Position numbers and translations under genes: made by a program | Origin: Bacillota bacterium | GTDB taxonomy: Bacteria; Macinerneyibacteriota; Macinerneyibacteria; Macinerneyibacteriales; DSCS01 | DNA: 42,293 nt | NCBI GenBank assembly: GCA_011048995.1 | Contig: DSCS01000004.1 | Location: 1 to 42,293, forward strand | Reading direction: 5' to 3' | Notes under the pieces: model-generated | What the model was told of the DNA's origin: nothing | Seen by the model: the letters and a program-made list of their open reading frames with translations, nothing else | The model's database searches: none | Shown: piece after piece, positions 8,112-15,993 of the stretch | How positions within the stretch are numbered: the first letter of the stretch is position 1 | How the letters are laid out: each line of letters begins with the position of its first letter

Positions 8112-9899
8112 ATGGCTGAAATGGTCAAATTGTATATCGACGGCACAGAGGTGGAAGTTCCCGAGGGGACAACCATTTTGAATGCAGCCAAAGAGGCCGG
8201 GAAAAATATTCCCACATTGTGTTATCATCAGGATCTGCCCCCGACGGCCGCTTGTGGCGTTTGTGTTATTGAGTATGAAGGGCGCCCGGGTATGCAGAGA
8301 GCTTGTTGTACACCGGTGGCTCCGGGAATGAAGGTCATTACCAATTCTAAGACTTTGAGAGAACGCAGAAAAGCCGTAATAGGCCTTATTCTCTCTAATC
8401 ATAATGTGGACTGCCCTTCTTGCGCAGCCAATGAAAAATGTGAACTGCAGAAACTGGCCAATGATTTAGGTGTGGATATGCATATGTACGAGAAGATCTT
8501 AGATCACAGGCCTGAGGACAAGACCAGTGTCGCCATCGTCCGCGACCCTGACAAATGTATTCTTTGCGGCCGCTGCGTGACTGTCTGTGATGAAATACAG
8601 ACAGTGCATGCGATCGAGATTGCAGACCGCGGATTCGATGCCCATGTGGATACCGCTTTTTCTGCGGGTATGGGAGTCAGCCCCTGTGTCAATTGCGGCC
8701 AGTGTATCGTTTATTGCCCCACCGGCGCTTTGCGTGAACAAAGCCATCTGGAGGCGGTATGGGATGCTATTCTTGATCCTGAAAAACATGTCGTCGTTCA
8801 GGAAGCTCCGGCTATCCGTGCTTCAATCGGAGAAGAATTTGGCATGGAAATCGGATCCGTGACTGTCGGAAAAATGTATTCAGCGCTGAAACGCATCGGT
8901 TTTGACGCCATATTTGATACTAATTTTTCTGCGGACCTGACGATCATGGAAGAAGGGACAGAGCTTGTTCAGCGAATTCAAAAGGGCGGCAAACTACCCC
9001 TGATCACTTCCTGTTCACCGGGATGGGTCAAGTTTATGGAGACCTTTTTCCCGAACCTTGGGGAAAACACCTCAACGGCGAAATCACCGCAGCAGATGAT
9101 GGGAGCGTTGACGAAGACTTATTACGCGGAAAAGAGCGGCATCGACCCTGCAAAGATCGTTTCCGTCTCTATTATGCCGTGTACGGCGAAAAAGTTCGAA
9201 GCTCAGCGGCCTGAGATGAGGGATAGCGGGTATCAGGATGTGGATTATGTCCTGACCACACGGGAATTTGTCCGCATGATCCGAGAAGCCGGCCTTGATT
9301 TTAAAAACCTTCCTGAGGAAAAGCCCTACCATGCTTTGGCTGATTATACAGGTGCGGCGACGATCTTCGGTGCCACCGGAGGTGTTATGGAAGCGGCCGT
9401 CCGTTCTGCGTACTATCTTTTGACCAAAAAAGATATGAATAATGTCGATATTAAACCTGTGCGCGGCATGGAGGGAATCAAAGAAGCAGAATTGGAGATC
9501 CCCGGTGTAGGGAAAGTCAAAGTCGCCGTTGCTCACGGCCTCGGCAATGCCAGGGAGCTTTTAACGAAAGTCAATAAACAGCTGGAAGAGACAGGGAAAA
9601 GCGAATATGTTTTCATTGAGATCATGGCTTGTCCCGGCGGATGTGTCGGGGGCGGAGGACAGCCTTACGGCAGTTCCATCGCTATGAGGGCCCGCCGCGG
9701 CGAAGGACTCTATCAGGAGGACTCATCACTGCCTAAACGCTGTTCTCATCACAATGAAGCGATCCTGAACATCTATAAGGAGTTTCTGAGTGAACCCGGA
9801 TCCAAGAAGGCACACAAGCTTCTCCATACCAATTATGTGGAAAGAAGTGTTGTCTCCGGTGATGCCGTCAGAGAAATCACACATAAGCACGGACATTGA
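8112..9899 (+). CDS. hydA: [FeFe] hydrogenase catalytic subunit HydA (M3-type)
   Basis: I choose ATG 8112 (595 residues), 8 bases after AAGGAGG, over the TTG at 8106. The order is: an N-terminal [2Fe-2S] domain (C37, C48, C51, C65/66); a His-Cys [4Fe-4S] site (H97, C101, C104, C110); two [4Fe-4S] motifs (C149/152/155/159 and C192/195/198/202); and the H-cluster domain. H-cluster motifs are L1 TSCSPGW (299-305), L2 MPCTAKKFE (355-363) and L3 EIMACPGGCVGGGGQP (C507, C511). The enzyme makes or oxidises H2 using electrons from the NuoE/NuoF subunits. L1 has Ser where the common motif TSCCPxW has its second Cys. The tail AHKLLHTNYVER is typical of the family. It is the last gene of the operon, followed by a strong terminator. 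Confidence 0.95.
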   Translation: MAEMVKLYIDGTEVEVPEGTTILNAAKEAGKNIPTLCYHQDLPPTAACGVCVIEYEGRPGMQRACCTPVAPGMKVITNSKTLRERRKAVIGLILSNHNVDCPSCAANEKCELQKLANDLGVDMHMYEKILDHRPEDKTSVAIVRDPDKCILCGRCVTVCDEIQTVHAIEIADRGFDAHVDTAFSAGMGVSPCVNCGQCIVYCPTGALREQSHLEAVWDAILDPEKHVVVQEAPAIRASIGEEFGMEIGSVTVGKMYSALKRIGFDAIFDTNFSADLTIMEEGTELVQRIQKGGKLPLITSCSPGWVKFMETFFPNLGENTSTAKSPQQMMGALTKTYYAEKSGIDPAKIVSVSIMPCTAKKFEAQRPEMRDSGYQDVDYVLTTREFVRMIREAGLDFKNLPEEKPYHALADYTGAATIFGATGGVMEAAVRSAYYLLTKKDMNNVDIKPVRGMEGIKEAELEIPGVGKVKVAVAHGLGNARELLTKVNKQLEETGKSEYVFIEIMACPGGCVGGGGQPYGSSIAMRARRGEGLYQEDSSLPKRCSHHNEAILNIYKEFLSEPGSKKAHKLLHTNYVERSVVSGDAVREITHKHGH

Positions 9900-9923
9900 A
9901 GTTAAAAAAAAGACGATGAAAAG

Positions 9924-9951
9924 GGGCGGCTTTAAGGCCGCCCTTTTTTTT
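9924..9951 (+). terminator. Rho-independent terminator of hydrogenase operon
   Basis: GGGCGGC (9924-9930) and GCCGCCC (9937-9943) form a 7-base GC-rich stem with a 6-base loop, followed by eight T (9944-9951). It lies 25 bases after the hydA stop. On the minus strand it follows the stop of the small ORF at 9950, so it may work in both directions. Confidence 0.9.
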
Positions 9952-10306
9952 ATTTCTGTTGATCAAGAAAAAGAGTAAAAGAGTGAATGAGAACCGGTTT
10001 GGCGCTTTCCCATTGAAAACGGTCTCCGGGATCAGGGAAAATCAAAATTCCGAATTGACGGGAGACAGCCTTAAAGGTTTCCCGGCGAGCCGCTCCCGCC
10101 GGAAGATTGCCTGTTCCGGTCAGATAGGACCATCTTTTCCCGAATATTTCACAAAAAAGAGCCGTGCAGGAATATTCTTCCGAAAAAAGCCGAGTAACAG
10201 TGCGAATAAAGGTGTCAAAATCCGGGCTTTCACAAGATGTTCTTTCCAGCCGCTTATAAAAAGAGGTCACGTTCGCCCCCGGAAACACGGGTGTAGTATT
10301 CTTCAA
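9950..10306 (-). CDS. Small protein downstream of hydG, unknown (possibly GAF-like)
   Basis: This 118-residue ORF begins inside the 3' end of hydG (53-base overlap if ATG 10306 is used; a shorter start is possible) and stops right at the shared terminator. That placement suggests a real last gene of the hydG transcript. I recognise no family. The alternation of strand-like segments, a central GTGNLPAG turn and an FGILIF...PVLIHSFTLFL end vaguely recalls the C-terminal half of GAF domains, but this is weak. An overlapping plus-strand ORF (9959-10432) is the competitor and has no ribosome binding site that I can see. Confidence 0.45.
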   Translation of the reverse strand: MKNTTPVFPGANVTSFYKRLERTSCESPDFDTFIRTVTRLFSEEYSCTALFCEIFGKRWSYLTGTGNLPAGAARRETFKAVSRQFGILIFPDPGDRFQWESAKPVLIHSFTLFLDQQK

Positions 10307-11753
10307 ATTCTTTTAAGAGAGGGTTATTGGCGAAGAAGGGGTCTTTATGGATCTCGTCGATCTCTTTCTTTATCAGCGCTTCTCCGATCTTTTGCGTTTC
10401 GGGAGAAGAAAAATCATCAAGCCATTCTCTGAATGTCAGAACAGCATTTAATTTACAAAATTTACCCTCTGTTCCGCATTTGAGCAAGCCCATGATCTTG
10501 TCCCCTGTTCTTCCGCATCGATAACCGGCTGTGCAAAAGGAAGAGATCATCCCGAGTTCTGCCAATTCACGGACAACATCGTCTAATTCACGGGTATCAC
10601 CCAGCACAAATTGCTGACGGTCCTTTTCCTGACGGTCATACTGCTCAGAATAAGCTCCTAAACCGATACGTGTTGATGCGTCAGTCTGTGTGCAGCCCAG
10701 CTTAATGACTTCTTTGCGTAATTCAGGCCGCTCCCGGGCTGTAATGATCATGCCGGTGTAGGGAATAGAGAGGCGGAGGACTGTCACAAGATGTTTGAAA
10801 TCATCATCAGAGACGAGATGTTCCGTATGTTCAGAATAGGGCGCATTATCAGCGGGCATTAACCGGGGAAAGGAAACGGTGTGAGGACCGATCCCGTCAA
10901 ATTTCTCTTCCAGGTCGATAGCATGATACAACAGGCCCATGACATCATAGCGCCAGCGGTAAAGCCCGAAGAGAGCTCCGATCGCCACATCATCAATGCC
11001 CGCTTCCATGGCTCTGTGATGAGTATAAAGACGCCACCGATAGTCAGATTTTGGTCCTGTGGGATGCATCTTCTGATAAGTGGGACGGTGATACGTCTCC
11101 TGAAAGACTTGAAACGTGCCGATTCCTGCTTTCCAGAGTTTTTTAAAATCTTCAATAGAAAGGGGAGCGGCATTGACATTGACCCGACGGATCGAGCCTG
11201 TGCCTTTTCTTGTCTTTTCATTGACTTCGTAGATCGCTTTAATTGTCTCTGCCATATAATCGGCATCGGAAAGCGGGTGTTCGCCGTAAACGGCAATCAA
11301 ACGTTTATGGCCCATTTTGACCAGGGCCTGTGCTTCTTTACGGACTTCATCTGGTGTAAGGACGCGTCGTTTTTCATGCGTATTGTCTTTTCTGAACCCG
11401 CAATAGAGACAGTTGTTCACACAGACATTGCTGCAGTAAAGGGGGGCAAAGATGACAATGCGATTGTCATAGACTTTCCGTTTTACTTCAAGAGCTGCTG
11501 CTGCCATCTCTTCACGGAGCTCTTTATCCCGGACGTGAAGCAGAGCCGCTGTCTCATCAGGGTCGAGACGCTGGATAGAGAGAGATTTTTGGATAATATC
11601 GCGTATCTTTATTTTATCCGGATTTTGATTTTGGCTCAAATGACTTTCGATGGCCTCATGATCAATAAAATCCTTTCCGCTGTCCAGATAACGGTCAATT
11701 TCGTCGTTTTTGACAACATCATCCGCCCATTCCTGTACGCTCTTTTTTCCCAT
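10254..11753 (-). CDS. hydG: HydG, radical SAM tyrosine lyase for H-cluster maturation
   Basis: This 499-residue protein has the length and sequence of HydG, which cleaves tyrosine to provide CO and cyanide on an Fe synthon for the [FeFe] H-cluster. The radical SAM cluster ligands are C111, C115 and C118 in CVNNCLYC, followed by GFRKDNTHEKR. The ThiH-like barrel continues through FQETYHRPTY and MGLLYHAIDLEEKF. In the C-terminal domain the auxiliary-cluster region reads FCTAGYRCGRTGD and ends KFCKLNAVLTF. The usual pattern I know there is CTACYR, so the second Cys is Gly here and a new Cys lies three residues later. A strong AAGGAGGG site precedes the ATG. It has its own promoter and is separate from hydE; hydF is not in the window. 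Confidence 0.95.
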   Translation of the reverse strand: MGKKSVQEWADDVVKNDEIDRYLDSGKDFIDHEAIESHLSQNQNPDKIKIRDIIQKSLSIQRLDPDETAALLHVRDKELREEMAAAALEVKRKVYDNRIVIFAPLYCSNVCVNNCLYCGFRKDNTHEKRRVLTPDEVRKEAQALVKMGHKRLIAVYGEHPLSDADYMAETIKAIYEVNEKTRKGTGSIRRVNVNAAPLSIEDFKKLWKAGIGTFQVFQETYHRPTYQKMHPTGPKSDYRWRLYTHHRAMEAGIDDVAIGALFGLYRWRYDVMGLLYHAIDLEEKFDGIGPHTVSFPRLMPADNAPYSEHTEHLVSDDDFKHLVTVLRLSIPYTGMIITARERPELRKEVIKLGCTQTDASTRIGLGAYSEQYDRQEKDRQQFVLGDTRELDDVVRELAELGMISSFCTAGYRCGRTGDKIMGLLKCGTEGKFCKLNAVLTFREWLDDFSSPETQKIGEALIKKEIDEIHKDPFFANNPLLKEFEEYYTRVSGGERDLFL

Positions 11754-11800
11754 GAAAACCCTCCTTATTATTATATTGTAAGCAAGTTACTTTCAAATAA

Positions 11801-11828
11801 ATCATAAAACTTTTTGTGAATTTGTCAA
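11801..11828 (-). promoter_or_regulatory. Predicted sigma70 promoter of hydG
   Basis: On the minus strand, TTGACA (11828-11823) and TATGAT (11806-11801) are separated by 16 bases, about 48 bases before the hydG ATG. This is a near-consensus promoter. Confidence 0.75.
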
Positions 11829-11830
11829 CG

Positions 11831-11863
11831 AAAAAATAAAGAAAGCCTTTGGGAAAGGTTTTC
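11831..11863 (-). terminator. Predicted terminator of the HEAT-repeat gene
   Basis: On the minus strand, GAAAACCTTT and AAAGGCTTTC pair around a CCC loop with one mismatch (11863-11841). The T-rich tract TTTATTTTTT (11840-11831) follows. It sits directly after the HEAT-repeat gene stop. Confidence 0.55.
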
Positions 11864-11877
11864 ACTGCATCAGGATG

Positions 11878-13929
11878 TTAAAGAGAGAGGCTCCATTTCA
11901 TCCACTCTTCTGCTGTGGAATATTTTTTGCCTGACCCTTTTGTCAGGCTCTCTTGGGCCGACTGGCGCACGGAAGAAAGGTCATGGTTCAAAAGGCCGGC
12001 CAAATAAGACATGATGTCTTTATTTTTGGGGTAACGGGATGCCGCAGATATGGCCGCTTGCTTGATCACCGGATTTTTGCTTTTTAATCCGTCGATGATA
12101 AAGGACTGAGTCAGAGATGTATCGATAAGGCTGATGGCTTCGATAGCCGCTGCCCGGGGCTTTTCCTCAGGATCATTATAGAAAATGTTAATAACAGGGT
12201 TTAAGGCTTCTTTGGCTTTTAATTGTCCCAACGCTGATACGGCTTCAGTTCTTACTTTGGCGTCTTCATCGTCTAATGTTTTGATGAGAAGCGGAATCGA
12301 CTCTGTATTATTAAGACGGGATAAACCACGGGCGCAGAGGGATCTGATCACCGGGTTATCATCGGTTAAATAGGTTATAAAAATATCTTTGGCAGACTCG
12401 TCCCCGATCTCAACTAAAGCTTCAGTTGCGGCTTCACGAACGGATTCGTTGGGGTCGTTTATCAGGGGGGAAATACGGGGAAGGGCTTTTGAGTATTGCA
12501 TGCGCCCGAGACTTTTAAGGGAAAAAACTTTGATTTCCGGATAGGGACTTTGGGACAGTGCGTCACTCATCACAGGTGTCAGGCGGTAAGAGTCCGTAAA
12601 GGGCAGAGCTTTGGCCACCATGAGCCTGATCTGGGGGTCACTGTCTTTCAGAAGTTCCTCGACAAGCGTTGCTGTTTCCCGGGAGACATCATTAAAAGTC
12701 AAAAGAGCCGATACAGCCCGGGCCGAAATACGTTTGTCAGGCGATTTGACGGCCGATTGCATAACGGATATGGCTTTTTTATCAGCCAGGGCAATAAGGG
12801 TCTCCATCGCCTGGAGTTTGATTCCCGTGGGATGCCCGGAGGAGATCAACGCAATGATCCTATCGGTGAACCCGGCCCATTTCGTCTCGGAAATTAATGT
12901 TAAAATATGGCGTACTGTTTGAGGGTTTTGAGATTGAAGGCCATGATTTAAGGCGTCTCTTGTGACGGAAGGTTCCATTTCCTTGATCAAATTTCCCGCT
13001 TCGATGGCAGTGTTTTCGTCAAATTCGGGTAAATGCTCGACCAGAGGTATGATAATGCGGTCATGGGGATAGCGTCCCAAAGATATAACAGCCTGCCGGC
13101 TGACTTTCTGATCAGAATCACTCAGCATAGTGATCAGCGGCTCAATCGCATCGTTCAAACGAATAGAACCTAACGCTTCAGCAGCGGCCAGGCGGATAGG
13201 AGCCTCTTTATCATGAATTAAAGACTTGATGTCGTTAAGACAAAGAGTGTCGCCGATGAGGCCCAAGGCTCGTGCAGCATTGGCCCGTTTCATGGTGTCG
13301 GGGGAGGCCAGGTTGTAGGTCAAAGGTTTGATCGCCGTGTATCCGAAAGCAGCCAAAGCGTTGACGACAGCCTGAGCAGCCATTTCATCTTTTACGGACA
13401 GAAGAGAGAGAAGAGGCTGGATACTGCTGCGGTTCTTAATTTTACCCAATGATTGAATAACGTTAATCCGGACTTCAGGATGGGACTCGTTCAGAGCCAT
13501 TATATGAAGGCGGTCAATTCCGACTGAACTGGACCATTGGCCCAAAATGAAAGCCGCTTTTGCCCTGACCGGAGGTTTGGAGGAAGATAAAAGCCGGGCC
13601 ACAGAGGCTTCTATAGACGGCCCTATGGCGATAAGAGCCCGGGCCGCTTCATCAGATACCGTTTGAAGGCCCTGAACCCGCAAATCTGTTGTATCATCAA
13701 GAAGATCCATAAGGAACGGTGCCGCATTGATTCCCTGCGAACCGGCTTCCTGTAATGTAATCAGTGCCAAAGCAAGGTCGTCAGGGTCGGTGGAAAAAAG
13801 TCCGGCAACACCTGTTTTTACGGGCCCCGGTGTACCGGCGGGCAAACTTGAAAGGGGTGTCTTTGGCGGGGTGTAAGCTGATAATAGAAAAACAGAGATG
13901 AAGAGAATAAGGGAGATACGGTAGGACAT
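11878..13929 (-). CDS. Exported HEAT-repeat protein
   Basis: The protein has 683 residues. A hydrophobic signal sequence (about 4-18) has no lipobox Cys. The rest consists of HEAT repeats of about 31 residues from roughly residue 45 to the end. Recurring cores include AARALGLIGD, AAEALGSI, AVISLGRY, AVSALGQLK and AATEALVEIGD, each with the helix-turn-helix spacing of HEAT/PBS-lyase repeats. Such proteins act as protein-binding scaffolds; the partner is unknown. After export the likely location is the periplasm. AAGGAGG lies 8 bases before the ATG. It stands between hydG and a decarboxylase gene, each with its own terminator or promoter, so a functional link is not implied. Confidence 0.85.
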   Translation of the reverse strand: MSYRISLILFISVFLLSAYTPPKTPLSSLPAGTPGPVKTGVAGLFSTDPDDLALALITLQEAGSQGINAAPFLMDLLDDTTDLRVQGLQTVSDEAARALIAIGPSIEASVARLLSSSKPPVRAKAAFILGQWSSSVGIDRLHIMALNESHPEVRINVIQSLGKIKNRSSIQPLLSLLSVKDEMAAQAVVNALAAFGYTAIKPLTYNLASPDTMKRANAARALGLIGDTLCLNDIKSLIHDKEAPIRLAAAEALGSIRLNDAIEPLITMLSDSDQKVSRQAVISLGRYPHDRIIIPLVEHLPEFDENTAIEAGNLIKEMEPSVTRDALNHGLQSQNPQTVRHILTLISETKWAGFTDRIIALISSGHPTGIKLQAMETLIALADKKAISVMQSAVKSPDKRISARAVSALLTFNDVSRETATLVEELLKDSDPQIRLMVAKALPFTDSYRLTPVMSDALSQSPYPEIKVFSLKSLGRMQYSKALPRISPLINDPNESVREAATEALVEIGDESAKDIFITYLTDDNPVIRSLCARGLSRLNNTESIPLLIKTLDDEDAKVRTEAVSALGQLKAKEALNPVINIFYNDPEEKPRAAAIEAISLIDTSLTQSFIIDGLKSKNPVIKQAAISAASRYPKNKDIMSYLAGLLNHDLSSVRQSAQESLTKGSGKKYSTAEEWMKWSLSL

Positions 13930-13970
13930 GACGAGGCCCTCCTTTGAGATGTAATCATTTGCCTGCCTTG

Positions 13971-14000
13971 AATATAGAATAAAATATTAGGTATGTCCAA
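13971..14000 (-). promoter_or_regulatory. Possible promoter of HEAT-repeat gene
   Basis: On the minus strand, TTGGAC (14000-13995) and TATATT (13976-13971) are separated by 18 bases. An alternative pairing, TTGTTG with TATTCT, uses nearby bases. Confidence 0.45.
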
Positions 14001-14024
14001 CAAAAAACAGAAAAAGAAAAGGCC

Positions 14025-14056
14025 TAAGGGGGTTTTGCCTTAATAAAACCCCCTTA
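14025..14056 (-). terminator. Predicted terminator of decarboxylase gene
   Basis: A 12-base perfect stem, TAAGGGGGTTTT with AAAACCCCCTTA, has an 8-base loop. On the minus strand it is followed by GGCCTTTTCTTTTT, and it lies about 30 bases after the decarboxylase stop. Confidence 0.7.
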
Positions 14057-14086
14057 ATTAAGAATATTTATTATAAATTATAGGTG

Positions 14087-15265
14087 TTATCCTCCGATTG
14101 TATAAGCCTCCAAGGGGGGAAATCCGTTAAAATAAACAGAACTGTAACTTTGTGTGTAAGCTCCGGTTGTAAAAATATAGACTTTGTCGCCGCCGGTTGT
14201 GGTCGAGGGAAAAGGATACTTATAGTCTTCATAGAGGATATCCATGCTGTCACAGGTCGGCCCGGCAATAATATATTCTGATTCCAATCCCTCTTTTTCA
14301 ATATAAATAGGGTATTTGATGGATTCGTTTATTGTCTCAATCATCCCCCCGAACATGCCGATATCCAGATACATCCACTTATAGGGGTTATGCTTAGCCT
14401 TTTTTTCTGTCATAATGACTTCTGCAACGATAACACCGGCATCACCGGTCAGTGAACGGCCCGGCTCTAAAATGATTTCAGGCATATTCTCTCCGAAATC
14501 TTCCCGCAAGAAACGCTCGATCTCTTGCGCATAGATATTTGTCTCTGCTGTCGGTTCATTATAATGGGCGGGAAAACCGCCGCCTAAATTGATCATTCCG
14601 AGTTCGACACCGATGTCTTTGGCGGATTCAAAAAGATAATAGCATTGACTGATAGCGTTATCCCATTGGCCGATATCCCGCTGTTGGGATCCCACATGAA
14701 AAGAGAGCCCATAAGGAATGACATCCAGTTTCTTTGCTTGTTTGATGAGATCAAATACAATATCGGGATGAGTCCCGAATTTTCTTGAAAGAGGCCAGTC
14801 GGCGCCGCTGCCGTCAGTCAGCAGTCTGAAAAAAACTCGGGAGCCCGGGGCAAAGGTCGCGATATTATTTAAATCCGTTTCACAATCTGTGGCGAAAAGA
14901 CGGACTCCTTTTTCATAAAAGTATTGAATATTTTCTTTCTTTTTTATGGTGTTTCCGTAAAGCATACGGTCCGGGGTGATACCCAGCCGGAGGAGTTGAT
15001 CCAGCTCATAGACTGAAGCGACATCAAAATTGGAGCCTAAACTATAGAGCAATTTTAACACATTATCATGAGGATTGGCCTTGACAGCATAATGGATCTT
15101 GGCGAAAGGAAGATGTCCTTTTAATTCCATGAAATTTCTCTTGATGATATCCAAGTCAATAACAAGAAAGGGTGTTTTTTTGCTGGAAGCCATCTTTTTG
15201 ATAGTATTGAACTTTTCCTGAGTAATATACTCAGAGAGGGGGAATGAGTAAGGTTTCTGTTTCAT
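14087..15265 (-). CDS. Fold-III PLP decarboxylase, ornithine/lysine decarboxylase type
   Basis: This 392-residue enzyme belongs to the alanine-racemase-fold decarboxylases. PLP-binding Lys62 lies in HYAVKAN, and FHVGSQ (H190), GGGFP (228-232), EPGR (267-270) and GPTCDSMD (C338, D339) follow. The Cys-Asp pair and the short length fit ornithine or ornithine/lysine decarboxylase rather than diaminopimelate decarboxylase or the much larger SpeA. The likely product is putrescine (or cadaverine) for polyamine synthesis in the cytoplasm. No speE, speD or other polyamine gene is nearby. AGGTGT and CGGAGG lie before the ATG. It is monocistronic, with its own promoter and terminator. Substrate preference between ornithine and lysine is not certain. 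Confidence 0.88.
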   Translation of the reverse strand: MKQKPYSFPLSEYITQEKFNTIKKMASSKKTPFLVIDLDIIKRNFMELKGHLPFAKIHYAVKANPHDNVLKLLYSLGSNFDVASVYELDQLLRLGITPDRMLYGNTIKKKENIQYFYEKGVRLFATDCETDLNNIATFAPGSRVFFRLLTDGSGADWPLSRKFGTHPDIVFDLIKQAKKLDVIPYGLSFHVGSQQRDIGQWDNAISQCYYLFESAKDIGVELGMINLGGGFPAHYNEPTAETNIYAQEIERFLREDFGENMPEIILEPGRSLTGDAGVIVAEVIMTEKKAKHNPYKWMYLDIGMFGGMIETINESIKYPIYIEKEGLESEYIIAGPTCDSMDILYEDYKYPFPSTTTGGDKVYIFTTGAYTQSYSSVYFNGFPPLEAYTIGG

Positions 15266-15313
15266 AATACACCTCCGTTTCTCATAGGGCCGAACACCAT
15301 AAACGCGTAACTT

Positions 15314-15345
15314 GGTATCAATACCACAGACTGGGTAAATGTCAA
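15314..15345 (-). promoter_or_regulatory. Promoter of decarboxylase gene with overlapping palindrome
   Basis: On the minus strand, TTGACA (15345-15340) is followed after 16 bases by TATTGA (15323-15318). The -10 region lies inside the perfect palindrome GGTATTGATACC (15325-15314), which could be a repressor operator. Confidence 0.55.
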
Positions 15346-15430
15346 TAAAAAAGGATCAAACAGGGAGGAAAATCATTATTATTTTTTTTTTTTCTGATAA
15401 GGTATAGGGAGAAGAAAGGAGAGGGAAGTG

Positions 15431-15943
15431 ATGAAAGGAATGGTTCACCTCTACACAGGAGACGGTAAAGGAAAGACGACAGCGGCAGTGGGATTGGCCG
15501 TAAGGGCCTGGGGGGCGGGGTTTCGGATTTTTATCGCCCAATTCATCAAAGACAACGTTTATCATGAAATAGATGTCTTGGCCAAATGGGAGCGAATCAC
15601 AGTTGAATTGTTTGGAAAAGGATGTTTTTTGACTCGGCCTGCCGATGCTGAAGACAAGGCGGCCGCCCGAAAGGGTTTAAGACGAGTGAAAGAGATCTTA
15701 AAAGAGGGGCTGTATGACCTTGTGATTCTTGACGAAGTCACTTTTGCTGTCAATTACGGTTTTTTTTCAGCCGAAGAGCTGTTGCAAGGACTTAAGGACA
15801 GGGATGAAAAGGTAGAAGTGGTCCTCACAGGACGGGCGGCTTCTTCTGCCCTGGAAGAAGCCGCCGATCTGGTAACGGAAATGAGAGAAATAAAACACTA
15901 TTACAGAACGGGACTTTTGGCCCGGGAAGGGATCGAACGGTAA
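15431..15943 (+). CDS. cobO: Cob(I)yrinic acid a,c-diamide adenosyltransferase
   Basis: The 170-residue protein has the CobO/BtuR/CobA fold. The P-loop is GDGKGKTTAAVGLAVRAWG near the N-terminus, followed by IAQFIK, DLVILDE and VLTGR, in the order expected. It transfers the 5'-deoxyadenosyl group from ATP to cob(I)alamin or cobyrinic acid diamide. ATG 15431 is preferred to the GTG one codon earlier because AGGAGAGGG lies at the right distance. No cobalamin riboswitch or other cob gene is visible nearby, so it probably serves cofactor salvage. The sequence after the stop (GGGA...TCCC then six T at 15952-15957) may be a weak terminator. Confidence 0.92.
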   Translation: MKGMVHLYTGDGKGKTTAAVGLAVRAWGAGFRIFIAQFIKDNVYHEIDVLAKWERITVELFGKGCFLTRPADAEDKAAARKGLRRVKEILKEGLYDLVILDEVTFAVNYGFFSAEELLQGLKDRDEKVEVVLTGRAASSALEEAADLVTEMREIKHYYRTGLLAREGIER

Positions 15944-15959
15944 TCCGTCCCTTTTTTCC

Positions 15960-15987
15960 TTGTCCGGGGGTTCTCCTATGATATAAT
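15960..15987 (+). promoter_or_regulatory. Promoter giving a nearly leaderless kinase mRNA
   Basis: TTGTCC (15960-15965) and a perfect TATAAT (15982-15987) are 16 bases apart. Only six bases separate the -10 box from the ATG at 15994, so transcription would begin at or next to the start codon. No ribosome binding site is present. Confidence 0.75.
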
Positions 15988-15993
15988 GAAAGA

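Noticed and set aside
9959-10432. 157-residue plus-strand ORF after the hydA terminator
   Set aside because: It overlaps hydG antisense, starts right after a terminator without a promoter or ribosome binding site, and has a very basic, low-quality composition.
10881-11807. 308-residue plus-strand ORF
   Set aside because: It is entirely antisense to hydG, whose family match is very strong; no ribosome binding site or family resemblance.
15346-15430. Cobalamin riboswitch before cobO
   Set aside because: The leader is short and T/A/G-rich, with no B12-box-like sequence that I can see.
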